Made by a program: the position numbers and the translations under genes
Part shown: in pieces, positions 1-6,820 of the stretch
Numbering within the stretch: position 1 is the first letter of the stretch
How the letters are laid out: each line of letters opens with the position of its first letter
Source: Oribacterium sp. UBA5894
GTDB lineage: Bacteria > Bacillota > Clostridia > Lachnospirales > Lachnospiraceae
Assembly: GCA_002431355.1 (NCBI GenBank)
Contig: DJEQ01000092.1
Span: 1-9,005, forward strand
Length of the DNA: 9,005 bases
Reading direction: 5' to 3'
Notes under the pieces: model-generated
Told to the model about the DNA's origin: nothing
Database searches by the model: none
The model's input: only the letters and a program-made list of their open reading frames with translations

Positions 1-19
1 ACGTAGACGCAGCTAGAAA

Positions 20-348
20 CTATATACGATTATGGAAAACAGCGTTTTATGTATAGAATTTCCTCACTTAGCATTTGTTAAAGTAATAACAATATATATG
101 ATGAGCCTTTTCCAGAAATTGTATATATCGAATTTGGGGTATTGGGGACTAAAAAGCGCCCTTAGATATATACGAAAAGTCCTTTTCAGAAATCGTATAT
201 ACGCATCTTTTGTTTTTAAGCTTAAAAAAGGTAATTTCATATATACGATTTTAATAAATGTCATCGCGTATATACTTTTTACGAAAAAAAGCCAATTTGG
301 AGTCAAAAAGCATATATACAATTTTGAAAATCGACTGATCGTATATAG
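20..348. repeat. Array of degenerate palindromic (dyad) repeats, ~73 bp pitch
   Basis: Four units at 92-128, 166-202, 239-275 and 312-348 each have the same geometry: an 8-bp arm close to ATATATAC, exactly 21 bp of core, then an 8-bp arm close to GTATATAC. The arms often extend to TATATACGA / TCGTATATA. A weaker fifth unit lies at 20-58 with a 23-bp core. Arm centres fall at about 95.5, 124.5, 169.5, 198.5, 242.5, 271.5, 315.5 and 344.5, so steps alternate 29 and 44-45 bp and units recur every 73-74 bp, about seven helical turns. Sequences between units (36-37 bp) are unrelated to each other. Cores are poorly conserved, except that 107-119 and 182-192 resemble each other (CCTTTTC(C)AGAAAT). 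The 73-bp pitch is not a multiple of three, so this is a DNA- or RNA-level repeat and not a protein repeat. Function unknown; a protein-binding array or a series of transcribed hairpins are both possible. Confidence 0.7.
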
Positions 349-375
349 TCGAATCAAGTTTAAAGCATTTTTCAG

Positions 376-466
376 ACTCGTTTCCAAAACGTATGGGTGG
401 TGTTCAAATCCAATAATGACCGGTACCGAATTTCAACTCGCTTCCAAAACGTATGGGTGGTGTTCA
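376..466. repeat. Two-copy 31-bp direct repeat, 60-bp period
   Basis: Bases 376-406 and 436-466 are identical at 30 of 31 positions; the difference is T versus C at the sixth base. Each copy contains CCAAAACGTATGGGTGGTG and ends in TTCA, and a TTCA also lies just before each copy. The 29 bp between copies are unrelated to the repeat. The pair begins directly after the dyad array and before the terminator at 554-589. Repeat and spacer sizes would suit a minimal CRISPR, but there are only two copies and no cas gene in the window, so this is annotated only as a direct repeat. Confidence 0.8.
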
Positions 467-544
467 TCTGCTTATGATCTCATAGGTTATGAGTGAACAG
501 TAACCCTCCCGGTCCCGGCGATGTCGATCTCCAAAACTGACTAT

Positions 545-572
545 TTGAGGAACGTCGGGACTATGTTAAAAT
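545..572 (+). promoter_or_regulatory. Possible sigma-A promoter for the dipeptidase gene
   Basis: TTGAGG at 545-550 is followed after 16 bp by TAAAAT at 567-572, with TGT immediately before it (extended -10 type). Transcription would start near 579 and give a leader of about 120 nt before the dipeptidase ATG at 703. The elements overlap the terminator hairpin at 554-581, so one of the two readings may be fortuitous. I found no better promoter between 590 and 702. Confidence 0.35.
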
Positions 573-589
573 AGTTCCGACTTTTTTTT
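554..589 (+). terminator. Rho-independent terminator
   Basis: GTCGGGACTAT (554-564) pairs with ATAGTTCCGAC (571-581) around a 6-base loop: an 11-bp stem with one G-U pair, followed by eight T residues (582-589). It would end rightward transcription from the repeat region or from a gene left of the window, and separates that unit from the dipeptidase gene. Confidence 0.85.
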
Positions 590-702
590 ATGCATCGTCG
601 GGCCGTGAAAAAGACGGTCCACGAAACAGCACAAATAAACAATGGTTTCAAGAGAAGTAGACGAAACAGCTCTTTCGAGAATGTTATAGAAAGGATCGCA
701 CA
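590..702 (+). other. Leader region of the dipeptidase gene
   Basis: This short stretch holds a small imperfect hairpin (GGGCCGT 600-606 with ACGGTCC 614-620, one G-U pair) and two copies of ACGAAACAGC at 621-630 and 661-670, 40 bp apart. The ribosome binding site AAAGGA (690-695) sits 7 bases before the ATG. I recognise no known riboswitch or T-box pattern. Confidence 0.4.
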
Positions 703-2184
703 ATGGCCTGTACAACGATTTTAGTAGGAAAAAATGCGAGCTATGATGGCTCGACGATGATTGCACGGAATGATGATTCAGGAGCCGGAAAGTTCACCGC
801 CAAAAAGTGGGTGGTGGTGGACCCGTCGCAGCAGCCACGGGTCTATACCTCGGTGCTGAGTCACGTAGAGATCCCGCTGCCATCCAATCCGCTCCGTTAT
901 ACGGCGATGCCGAACGCCGTCGAGGGCGAGGGCATCTGGGCCGCAGCGGGTGTCAACAGTGAAAATATTGCCATGACCGCCACAGAAACCATCACCTCAA
1001 ACCCGCGGGTGCTGGCGGCTGATCCACTGGTGACCTATCAGCCAGAAGCTGGCGACACGCCGGCTCAGGTTGGCGGCATTGGCGAAGAGGATCTCGTCGT
1101 CCTGGTGCTTCCCTACATTCACTCCGCACGTGAAGGTGTACAGCGTCTCGGTCAGCTGCTGGAGCAGTACGGCACCTATGAGATGAACGGCATTGCCTTC
1201 CAGGATGTGCACGAAATCTGGTGGCTCGAGACCATTGGCGGGCATCACTGGATGGCACGCCGTGTACCGGACGACCAGTACGTTGTGATGCCAAACCAGC
1301 TCGGCATTGATCACTTCGATTTCGCGGATGCCTATGGTGCACAGAACGAGTTCATGTGTTCCGAAGATCTGCAGGCGTTTGTCGAAAAGCATCATCTCAG
1401 GCTGAACAGAGGCGATGACTTCAACCCGCGCCTTGCCTTCGGCAGTCACGATGATTCCGATCATACCTACAATACGCCACGTGCCTGGGCGCTCCTTCGC
1501 TATTTTAACCCGCGGAGCTTCCACTGGGATGGTCCAGACGCGGATTTCCATCCGGAAAGTGACGACCTTCCATGGTCTCTCGTGCCGGAGCATAAGATCA
1601 CCATGGAAGAAGTAAAGTGGGCGCTGTCCAATCACTTCCAGGGCACGCCGTATGACCCGTATCGGAAGTATGGGGATAAATCGCTCTCTGGCAGCTACCG
1701 CACGATCGGCATCAACCGTACGAGCTTCATGGCCTGCATTCAGCTCCGCCCATATGTGCCGACCGAGCTCCAGGCGATTGAATGGATCTGCTACGGCTGC
1801 AATGCATTTAACGCATTCGTACCATTTTATGCCCATGTTGCCGACACCCCGGTGTATCTGAAGAACACCACGGGCCAGGTTTCAACGGACAGCTTCTACT
1901 GGGCAAGCCGCATGATCGGGGCCCTCTCGGATGCGGCCTACAGCTTCACCGCTTCTCATATCGAGCGCTACCAGAACAAGGTGGCCATCGAGGGGCATCG
2001 CCTGATCGAGCACTATGACACACTCTTTACAGACGAAAAGGCTACCATCACGGAAGCGTCGCTGGAGGAGGCCAATGCTGCCATTGCGACGATGCTCCGG
2101 AAGGAAACGGATGACGTCCTCGATAAGGTCCTGTATGAAGCAAGCGCTCATATGAAGAACGCCTTTTCAAGATCGGACGCCTGA
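703..2184 (+). CDS. pepD: C69-family dipeptidase (PepD-type)
   Basis: A 493-residue protein of the peptidase C69 family, N-terminal nucleophile enzymes that cleave dipeptides in the cytoplasm to release amino acids. The start MACTTILVGKNASYDGSTMI puts the expected catalytic cysteine at residue 3, followed by the conserved IARNDDS region (about 21-27). Around 171-202 lies the family block EIWWLETIGGHHW followed by ARRVPDDQYVVMPNQLGI. In the family the cysteine becomes N-terminal after removal of the preceding residues; here only Met-Ala would be removed, so there is no long propeptide. No signal peptide or membrane segment is visible, which fits a cytosolic enzyme. Length is close to the usual ~470 residues of lactic-acid-bacterium PepD. 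The ATG at 703 has AAAGGA 7 bases upstream. The last codons (ending RSDA) lie in the first copy of a 40-bp tandem repeat. Family assignment is confident; substrate range and which PepD paralogue are not determined. Confidence 0.93.
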   Translation: MACTTILVGKNASYDGSTMIARNDDSGAGKFTAKKWVVVDPSQQPRVYTSVLSHVEIPLPSNPLRYTAMPNAVEGEGIWAAAGVNSENIAMTATETITSNPRVLAADPLVTYQPEAGDTPAQVGGIGEEDLVVLVLPYIHSAREGVQRLGQLLEQYGTYEMNGIAFQDVHEIWWLETIGGHHWMARRVPDDQYVVMPNQLGIDHFDFADAYGAQNEFMCSEDLQAFVEKHHLRLNRGDDFNPRLAFGSHDDSDHTYNTPRAWALLRYFNPRSFHWDGPDADFHPESDDLPWSLVPEHKITMEEVKWALSNHFQGTPYDPYRKYGDKSLSGSYRTIGINRTSFMACIQLRPYVPTELQAIEWICYGCNAFNAFVPFYAHVADTPVYLKNTTGQVSTDSFYWASRMIGALSDAAYSFTASHIERYQNKVAIEGHRLIEHYDTLFTDEKATITEASLEEANAAIATMLRKETDDVLDKVLYEASAHMKNAFSRSDA

Positions 2185-2266
2185 GGGCAAATCGAATCTG
2201 CTGATATCAAGATCGGACGCCTGAGGGCAGATCAAATCTGCTGATATCGAGATCCGACGCCTGAGG
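2167..2266. repeat. 40-bp tandem repeat spanning the 3' end of the dipeptidase gene (2.5 copies)
   Basis: Copies begin at 2167, 2207 and 2247 with an exact 40-bp period; each contains GATCGGACGCCTGAGGGC or a close variant (GATCCGACGCCTGAGGC in the third, which is truncated). Copies 1 and 2 differ at few positions. Copy 1 encodes the last residues and stop codon of the dipeptidase; copies 2 and 3 are intergenic. Copy 2 contains a perfect small hairpin, GCAGAT-CAA-ATCTGC (2228-2242), and copy 1 a one-mismatch version. Probably replication-slippage expansion of the gene end; a role in mRNA 3'-end stability is possible but unproven. Confidence 0.85.
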
Positions 2267-2267
2267 C

Positions 2268-2297
2268 GATCGATCGCGGTCGATCACGGGAGACCGC
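2268..2297. repeat. Overlapping GC-rich inverted repeats upstream of the HelD gene
   Basis: GATCGA (2268-2273) and TCGATC (2280-2285) flank TCGCGG. Overlapping this, GCGGTC (2276-2281) pairs with GACCGC (2292-2297) across a 10-base loop. The T-run downstream is short (CTTTT at 2306-2310), so this is at best a weak terminator for the dipeptidase mRNA; an operator for the next gene is the alternative. Further on, AACACATCAC occurs at 2344-2353 and 2361-2370. I see no convincing -35/-10 pair in 2185-2385. Confidence 0.4.
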
Positions 2298-2385
2298 AGC
2301 TGGCACTTTTCTGCAGCCTGCACAGTCGGGGTCGCCGGACATCAACACATCACTGCACTGAACACATCACAATCACAGGAATCGC

Positions 2386-4437
2386 ATGAACGAAGATAGA
2401 ATTTTTGAAGATCACATTTTTAAAGAGGAACAGGAGCATCTTACCGAGCAGTATGGAAAGCTCGCACACATGAAGGAGCAGATGGAGGCGGAGCTCATCG
2501 ATCTCCAGCGCCAGGCGCAGGAGGAGAAAAACACCGTCGCGGACGATCTCCAGTACGATTTCGTCGGCATTGAGGAATCCCAGGAGACGCTCATCGAGTT
2601 TGAAACCATGAGCCGTGCCGTGGAGGAGCTCAATATCTCGAGCCGCACCGTCTCCATGGGGCTCGCGCGTGTGAATCGCCTGCTGCCACGCCCGTATTTT
2701 GCGCGCATTACCGTGCAGTTCCCGGAGGAGACGGAAGAGGAGACCTACTATATCGGCTCCTCCTCGGTGTCCAACGAGCATCACGAGCCGGAGATCATTG
2801 ACTGGCGAAGCCCGATCGCCGAGGTCTACTACAATCAGGCACTCGGCGAGACCTCCTATACCGTGGATGATCGCCGTATTCCGGTGGAGCTCAAGCTTCG
2901 GCGCCAGTTTGACCTCGATCGAAACGTGCTGAAGGCATATTTCGATACGAAGGTCGCCCTCGAGGACCCGCTGCTGATCCATTCGCTCACAAAGAAGCGA
3001 AACGACAAGATGCAGTCCATCACGGAGACGATTCAGAAGGAGCAGAATCAGATCATTCGCCATCCGGATGTACCGGTCCTGCTCGTGCAGGGCATCGCGG
3101 GCTCTGGCAAGACCTCCGTGCTCCTGCAGCGCATTGCCTATCTGTTCTATCGTCGTCGGCATACGCTGCGTCCGAATCAGGTTGCCCTCATCACCCTGAA
3201 TCCGGTCTTCCAGCAGTACATTGATCATGTGCTCCCGGAGATGGGCGAGGCCAATCCGGTAACCATGACCTGGTCGGATTTTCTCGATGATCTCGGAGTT
3301 CGGAGTCTCGGCGAAGCGGATATCACAGAAGCCGCGGCACTCCATCAGCTGGACGACGGGCTCATTGGCTTCCGCATCGAGGCACAGCACCTTCATAACA
3401 TCAATCTCCGGCATGCACGGGTGCTCGATAAGAAGCAGATTCTTGGCGTGCTTCGGCGTCATGCCGGTACCCGTTCGACCACCTGGCTGATCCAGACAGC
3501 CGTCGAGGAGCTCGAGGAGCTTGCGCGAAGCAATGCACGGAAGCAGGAAAAGAAGAAGCACGATCAGGGGCTCGAGGACCTCTACGAGGAGGAGGCCGAT
3601 GAGAGCCAGATGGGTGGTGTATACGAGAAGATCCGGAACCTCGACTGGCTTGATATGGAGGCCATCGGAAAGACGATTCTCGGAAAGGAGGAGCTGACCC
3701 CGGCCGAGTTCAGCTACCTGAAGATGACCTTGACCGGCACCTCCGATCGCAACACGCGCTACGTGATTGTCGACGAGGTACAGGATTACACCGAGGCACA
3801 GCTCATGCTGCTGGCACGTTATTTCCGAAATGCGCACTTCATGTTCCTGGGGGACGAATTCCAGTCCATCCACAGCGGTACGGTGCGCTTCGACGACATT
3901 AAGCGCATGTTCACGGAGCAGGGGAAGGAGGTCACGGAGCTGTCGCTCATGACGAGCTATCGCTCCTCTCCGGAGATCACGAAACTGTTTACGAGCCTCC
4001 TGCCACAGGAGATTCGAGTACAGACGAATTCCGTACAGCGGGAGGGCATTGAGCCGACCGTGCTGGCCTTTGATGACCACGCGCACTATGTGGAGGAGCT
4101 TCGCCGCGTGATTCAGGAAAATGACCGGACCGAAGGACTCACCGCCATCGTCTGCTGTGATTGGACCGGCATCAACATGATGCGCCGCGTGCTGGGAGAC
4201 GAGTGTCCACACATCATTCAGTCCTATGAGGCCCTGCCGAAGAGCGGTGTCGTCATGATGGAGCTGAAGCTTGCGAAGGGACTCGAGTTTGATACCGTCA
4301 TCCTGCCGGATGCCTCCGTGCGCGATTATCCGGATCGTGAGCTGTATCGCCACCGTCTGTATACTGCGGAATCCCGTGCGACGGAGAAGCTGATTCTGCT
4401 GTCGGATGGGGAGCTGTCGCCACTGGTGAAGGTATAA
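2386..4437 (+). CDS. helD: HelD-like SF1 ATPase (RNA polymerase recycling factor / UvrD-like helicase)
   Basis: A 683-residue protein of the HelD family. In Bacillus and mycobacteria these proteins use ATP to pull RNA polymerase off nucleic acid and recycle it. The N-terminus (about 11-50) is a Glu/Lys/Gln-rich predicted coiled coil, the part that in HelD reaches into the polymerase secondary channel. Next come the family signature IIDWRSPIAEVYY (137-149) and a Q-motif-like TIQKEQNQIIR (215-225). Walker A GIAGSGKT is at 236-243, Walker B YVIVDEVQD at 459-467 (D463, E464), motif III FLGDEFQSI near 487-495, motif IV SYRSSPEIT from 524, motif V LAKGLEFDTVIL around K631 and motif VI LYTAESRAT at 658-666 (R664). 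It is shorter than Bacillus subtilis HelD (about 774). The ATG at 2386 has AGGA 5 bases upstream. It is followed by a hairpin and a terminator, so it is probably transcribed alone or with the dipeptidase gene. It contains no TTA, CTA or TCA codons, which leaves the antisense strand open throughout. Confidence 0.9.
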   Translation: MNEDRIFEDHIFKEEQEHLTEQYGKLAHMKEQMEAELIDLQRQAQEEKNTVADDLQYDFVGIEESQETLIEFETMSRAVEELNISSRTVSMGLARVNRLLPRPYFARITVQFPEETEEETYYIGSSSVSNEHHEPEIIDWRSPIAEVYYNQALGETSYTVDDRRIPVELKLRRQFDLDRNVLKAYFDTKVALEDPLLIHSLTKKRNDKMQSITETIQKEQNQIIRHPDVPVLLVQGIAGSGKTSVLLQRIAYLFYRRRHTLRPNQVALITLNPVFQQYIDHVLPEMGEANPVTMTWSDFLDDLGVRSLGEADITEAAALHQLDDGLIGFRIEAQHLHNINLRHARVLDKKQILGVLRRHAGTRSTTWLIQTAVEELEELARSNARKQEKKKHDQGLEDLYEEEADESQMGGVYEKIRNLDWLDMEAIGKTILGKEELTPAEFSYLKMTLTGTSDRNTRYVIVDEVQDYTEAQLMLLARYFRNAHFMFLGDEFQSIHSGTVRFDDIKRMFTEQGKEVTELSLMTSYRSSPEITKLFTSLLPQEIRVQTNSVQREGIEPTVLAFDDHAHYVEELRRVIQENDRTEGLTAIVCCDWTGINMMRRVLGDECPHIIQSYEALPKSGVVMMELKLAKGLEFDTVILPDASVRDYPDRELYRHRLYTAESRATEKLILLSDGELSPLVKV

Positions 4438-4447
4438 AAGAGAAACG

Positions 4448-4481
4448 GTGTCTTCCTGTGACTGGAGTCGCAGGAAGACAC
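4448..4481. repeat. Long inverted repeat (16-bp stem, 2-base loop) after the HelD gene
   Basis: GTGTCTTCCTGTGACT (4448-4463) pairs with AGTCGCAGGAAGACAC (4466-4481), with one G-U pair and only GG between the arms. There is no T-tract, so it is not a standard terminator. It lies 11 bases after the HelD stop codon and 10 before the real terminator. In RNA it would be a very stable 3'-UTR hairpin that could block 3' exonucleases or attract RNase III. Confidence 0.8.
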
Positions 4482-4490
4482 AATCGATGG

Positions 4491-4521
4491 AAAGCACCAC
4501 CTGTAGAGGGTGGTGCTTTTT
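4491..4521 (+). terminator. Rho-independent terminator after the HelD gene
   Basis: AAAGCACCACC (4491-4501) pairs with GGTGGTGCTTT (4509-4519) across a 7-base loop: an 11-bp stem running into T residues (4517-4521). It separates the HelD gene from the promoter of the PcrA unit. Confidence 0.9.
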
Positions 4522-4522
4522 C

Positions 4523-4551
4523 TTGCGTCAGAAGAACATATGTGCTATTCT
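4523..4551 (+). promoter_or_regulatory. Sigma-A promoter of the PcrA transcription unit
   Basis: TTGCGT (4523-4528), a 17-bp spacer and TATTCT (4546-4551), with TG one base before the -10 (extended -10). It lies just after the terminator. Transcription would begin near 4558, giving a leader of about 60 nt before the ATG at 4619. Confidence 0.65.
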
Positions 4552-4604
4552 ATTTTCATGAGCAGCTGTCGGTCCTATGGAAACCATGGGCAGTGCTACA
4601 GCGA

Positions 4605-4610
4605 GAGAGG
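4605..4610 (+). promoter_or_regulatory. Ribosome binding site that decides the PcrA start
   Basis: GAGAGG lies 8 bases before the ATG at 4619. The in-frame ATG at 4577 and the one at 4586 have no comparable purine-rich site, so 4619 is preferred. Confidence 0.65.
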
Positions 4611-4618
4611 TACGAAGC

Positions 4619-6784
4619 ATGGAAGATCTGTTTTCAGGATTAAATGAAGCACAGCAGGAGGCCGTGACATCGACGGAGGGCTTCGTGCGCGTGATTGCGG
4701 GCGCAGGCTCTGGAAAAACGCGAGCCCTCACGCATCGCTTTGCCTACCTCGTGAACGAGCTCGGCGTGCTGCCTGGAAATATACTCTGCGTAACCTTTAC
4801 GAATAAGGCGGCCAATGAGATGCGCCAGCGCATTCATCAGCTGACCGGGGACAACGACACCGGATATATCAATACCTTCCATGGCTTCTGTGTCAACATC
4901 CTGCAGGAAGACAGCCATACCATCGGCTATCCGAAGCGCTTCATGGTGCTCGATAACAGTGACATCGATGAAATGCTGAAGATCATTTATGAGGAGCGAG
5001 GCCTCACGCTGCGGGATAAGACCTTTTCCAGCGCCCGGGATATGTTTGAGATGCGGAAGTGCCTCACGGAGCCGGGCTATTTTCTCGATATGATTGCGCT
5101 CCCCATCGAAGATCTTCACCAGAAATACCTTGACGCCACTGAGGTCAATGACATCCTCTTTTACGGTTATCTCTACCAGGAACGAAAGACCTTCGCCGTT
5201 GATTACAATGACCTCATCATCCTGAGCCTCTACATTTTCCAGGAGCATCCCGACATCGCCGAGAAGTGGCAGAAGCGTCTCATGTACATCCAGATTGATG
5301 AGTTTCAGGACATTGACCCGCTCCAGTATCGCCTGATGGAGGTCCTGTGCGGCTACCATCACAATCTCTTTATCGTAGGCGATCCGGATCAGACCATCTA
5401 CACCTGGCGAGGAGCCAATGTAAAGTACCTTCTCGATTTTGACCAGCATTATCCGGGAACGAAAACAATCATGATGATGGAAAATTACCGTTCGACACCC
5501 GAGATTCTCGCTGTGGCCAATGCACTCATCCGGAAGAACCGGCAGCGCATCGAGAAGGAGCTGATCCCGATGCAGGAAGCGGGCGTACCAGTCGTCTGTC
5601 ACCTCGCAGAGGACAGCACGAAGGAAGCGGAATGGATCGTAAAGAACATTGAGACGCTCCATCAGATGGGCGTCACGTATAACAAAATGACGGTCATGTA
5701 CCGGGCGCACTATGTTACCCGGACGATCGAGGAGGTGCTGCTTCGATCGAAGATTCCCTACACGATCTACTCAGGTGTCCAGTTTTTCGGTCGCATGGAA
5801 ATCAAGGATGCGCTGTGCTATCTTCGCATGATCGTCTATAAGGATGATCTCAGCTTCCGCCGCATCGCCAATGTCCCGAAGCGGAACCTCGGGGTTCGCC
5901 GCATGAAGTTTCTGGAGGAGTATACGGATCAGCACGGCGGCACCCTTTACAGCGCCCTCGTCGAGAATCTCGATCAGGAAATTTTCCGCGGTACGAAGGC
6001 AAAGGAATTCGTTGCACTCATTGAAGGCTACGCGGCGAGCTACCACGAGCGAACGATTTCCGAAGTGCTCACCAGTATTCTGAATGAATCCGGCTATGAA
6101 AAACTCCTCCGTACCGAAGGGGCCCAGGATCGCCTCGATAATCTTGCAGAGCTGAAGCAGGCCGTCTTCTCCTTTGAGACGAGCGCGGGCGAGGAAACGG
6201 ACCTGGAATCCTACCTTACGAGCGTCGCCATGCTCAGCAACATGGACATCCAGGACAGCAGCGATCGTGTCAAGCTCATGACGGTGCATACCGCAAAGGG
6301 GCTTGAGTTTCCCTACGTCTTTCTCTGCAGCATGAGTGAGGGCATCTTCCCGTCGAAAAAGGTGAAGACACTTGAAGGGATGGAAGAGGAGCGGCGCCTC
6401 GCCTTCGTTGCCATGACACGTGCCGAAAAGGGACTCTACCTCTCGGAAGCCGCCGGGCGCAACTTCGATGGCTCTCCACGCTATCCGTCACGTTTTATCC
6501 TGGACATCGATCCTGCACTTCTGCACTTCACGGAAGCCCCAAAGGCAGGCCTCCTGAAGGAAGCGAAGAGCTATATCGCTCTCGTTGATCGTAGCTTTAC
6601 GTCGCATGACGATGCCGCGCTCTTTCACATTGGCGATCGCGTGCGGCACCGTGCCTTCGGCCTCGGAACCATTCAGGACGTTGATCTCGATCAGTCGGCC
6701 TATACGATTCAGTTCGATGAGCTCCCGACCGAGCGTCGACTCAGCATGCGTGTGAAGCTGGAAAGGGTAGCGCTGTCACCGTAA
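4619..6784 (+). CDS. pcrA: PcrA/UvrD-type 3'-5' DNA helicase
   Basis: A 721-residue SF1A helicase that unwinds DNA 3'-5' in repair, rolling-circle replication and clearance of protein roadblocks. Motifs in order: N-terminal Q-motif region LNEAQQEAV (8-16); Walker A AGAGSGKT (27-34); motif Ia TFTNKAANEM; Walker B IDEFQD (D227-D231 region); motif III GDPDQTIYTWRGA from 254; motif IV NYRSTPEIL from 289; motif V TVHTAKGLEF from 555; motif VI VAMTRAEKG with R601. The C-terminus from about 670 (IGDRVRHRAFGLGTI, then Y-I-FDE and RRL) matches the Tudor-like domain by which PcrA contacts RNA polymerase. Length fits PcrA/UvrD (about 720-740). Start chosen from the GAGAGG site; starting at 4577 would add 14 residues unlike the family. 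First gene of a likely operon, with 36 bases to the next start. PcrA is preferred over Rep because of the Tudor domain. Confidence 0.93.
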   Translation: MEDLFSGLNEAQQEAVTSTEGFVRVIAGAGSGKTRALTHRFAYLVNELGVLPGNILCVTFTNKAANEMRQRIHQLTGDNDTGYINTFHGFCVNILQEDSHTIGYPKRFMVLDNSDIDEMLKIIYEERGLTLRDKTFSSARDMFEMRKCLTEPGYFLDMIALPIEDLHQKYLDATEVNDILFYGYLYQERKTFAVDYNDLIILSLYIFQEHPDIAEKWQKRLMYIQIDEFQDIDPLQYRLMEVLCGYHHNLFIVGDPDQTIYTWRGANVKYLLDFDQHYPGTKTIMMMENYRSTPEILAVANALIRKNRQRIEKELIPMQEAGVPVVCHLAEDSTKEAEWIVKNIETLHQMGVTYNKMTVMYRAHYVTRTIEEVLLRSKIPYTIYSGVQFFGRMEIKDALCYLRMIVYKDDLSFRRIANVPKRNLGVRRMKFLEEYTDQHGGTLYSALVENLDQEIFRGTKAKEFVALIEGYAASYHERTISEVLTSILNESGYEKLLRTEGAQDRLDNLAELKQAVFSFETSAGEETDLESYLTSVAMLSNMDIQDSSDRVKLMTVHTAKGLEFPYVFLCSMSEGIFPSKKVKTLEGMEEERRLAFVAMTRAEKGLYLSEAAGRNFDGSPRYPSRFILDIDPALLHFTEAPKAGLLKEAKSYIALVDRSFTSHDDAALFHIGDRVRHRAFGLGTIQDVDLDQSAYTIQFDELPTERRLSMRVKLERVALSP

Positions 6785-6820
6785 ATCTGTTATAACTTTA
6801 AGAAAAACAGGAGGGCAACC

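Noticed and set aside
92..466. CRISPR array
   Set aside because: The dyad units share geometry and arms but not core sequence, while CRISPR repeats are near-identical. The 31-bp repeat has only two copies, and there is no cas gene in the window.
32..496. 154-codon open frame on the + strand at the left edge, and a 107-codon frame opposite at 64-387
   Set aside because: No ribosome site before either start, AT-driven residue composition, and both overlap DNA repeats whose 73-bp pitch shifts the reading frame. The openness is explained by the repeats.
997..1836. 279-codon antisense frame in the dipeptidase gene
   Set aside because: Codon-aligned shadow of the C69 peptidase; same codon-bias explanation, no ribosome site or motif.
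2350..4500. 716-codon open frame antisense to the HelD gene
   Set aside because: It is codon-aligned with a gene that has all HelD motifs, shows no family motif itself, and its openness follows from absence of TTA, CTA and TCA codons in the sense gene.
4577..4618. Earlier start for PcrA at 4577
   Set aside because: No suitable ribosome site upstream, and the extra 14 residues precede the normal family N-terminus; 4619 has GAGAGG at 8 bases.
4640..5710. 356-codon antisense frame in pcrA
   Set aside because: Codon-aligned shadow of the helicase with no recognisable domain.
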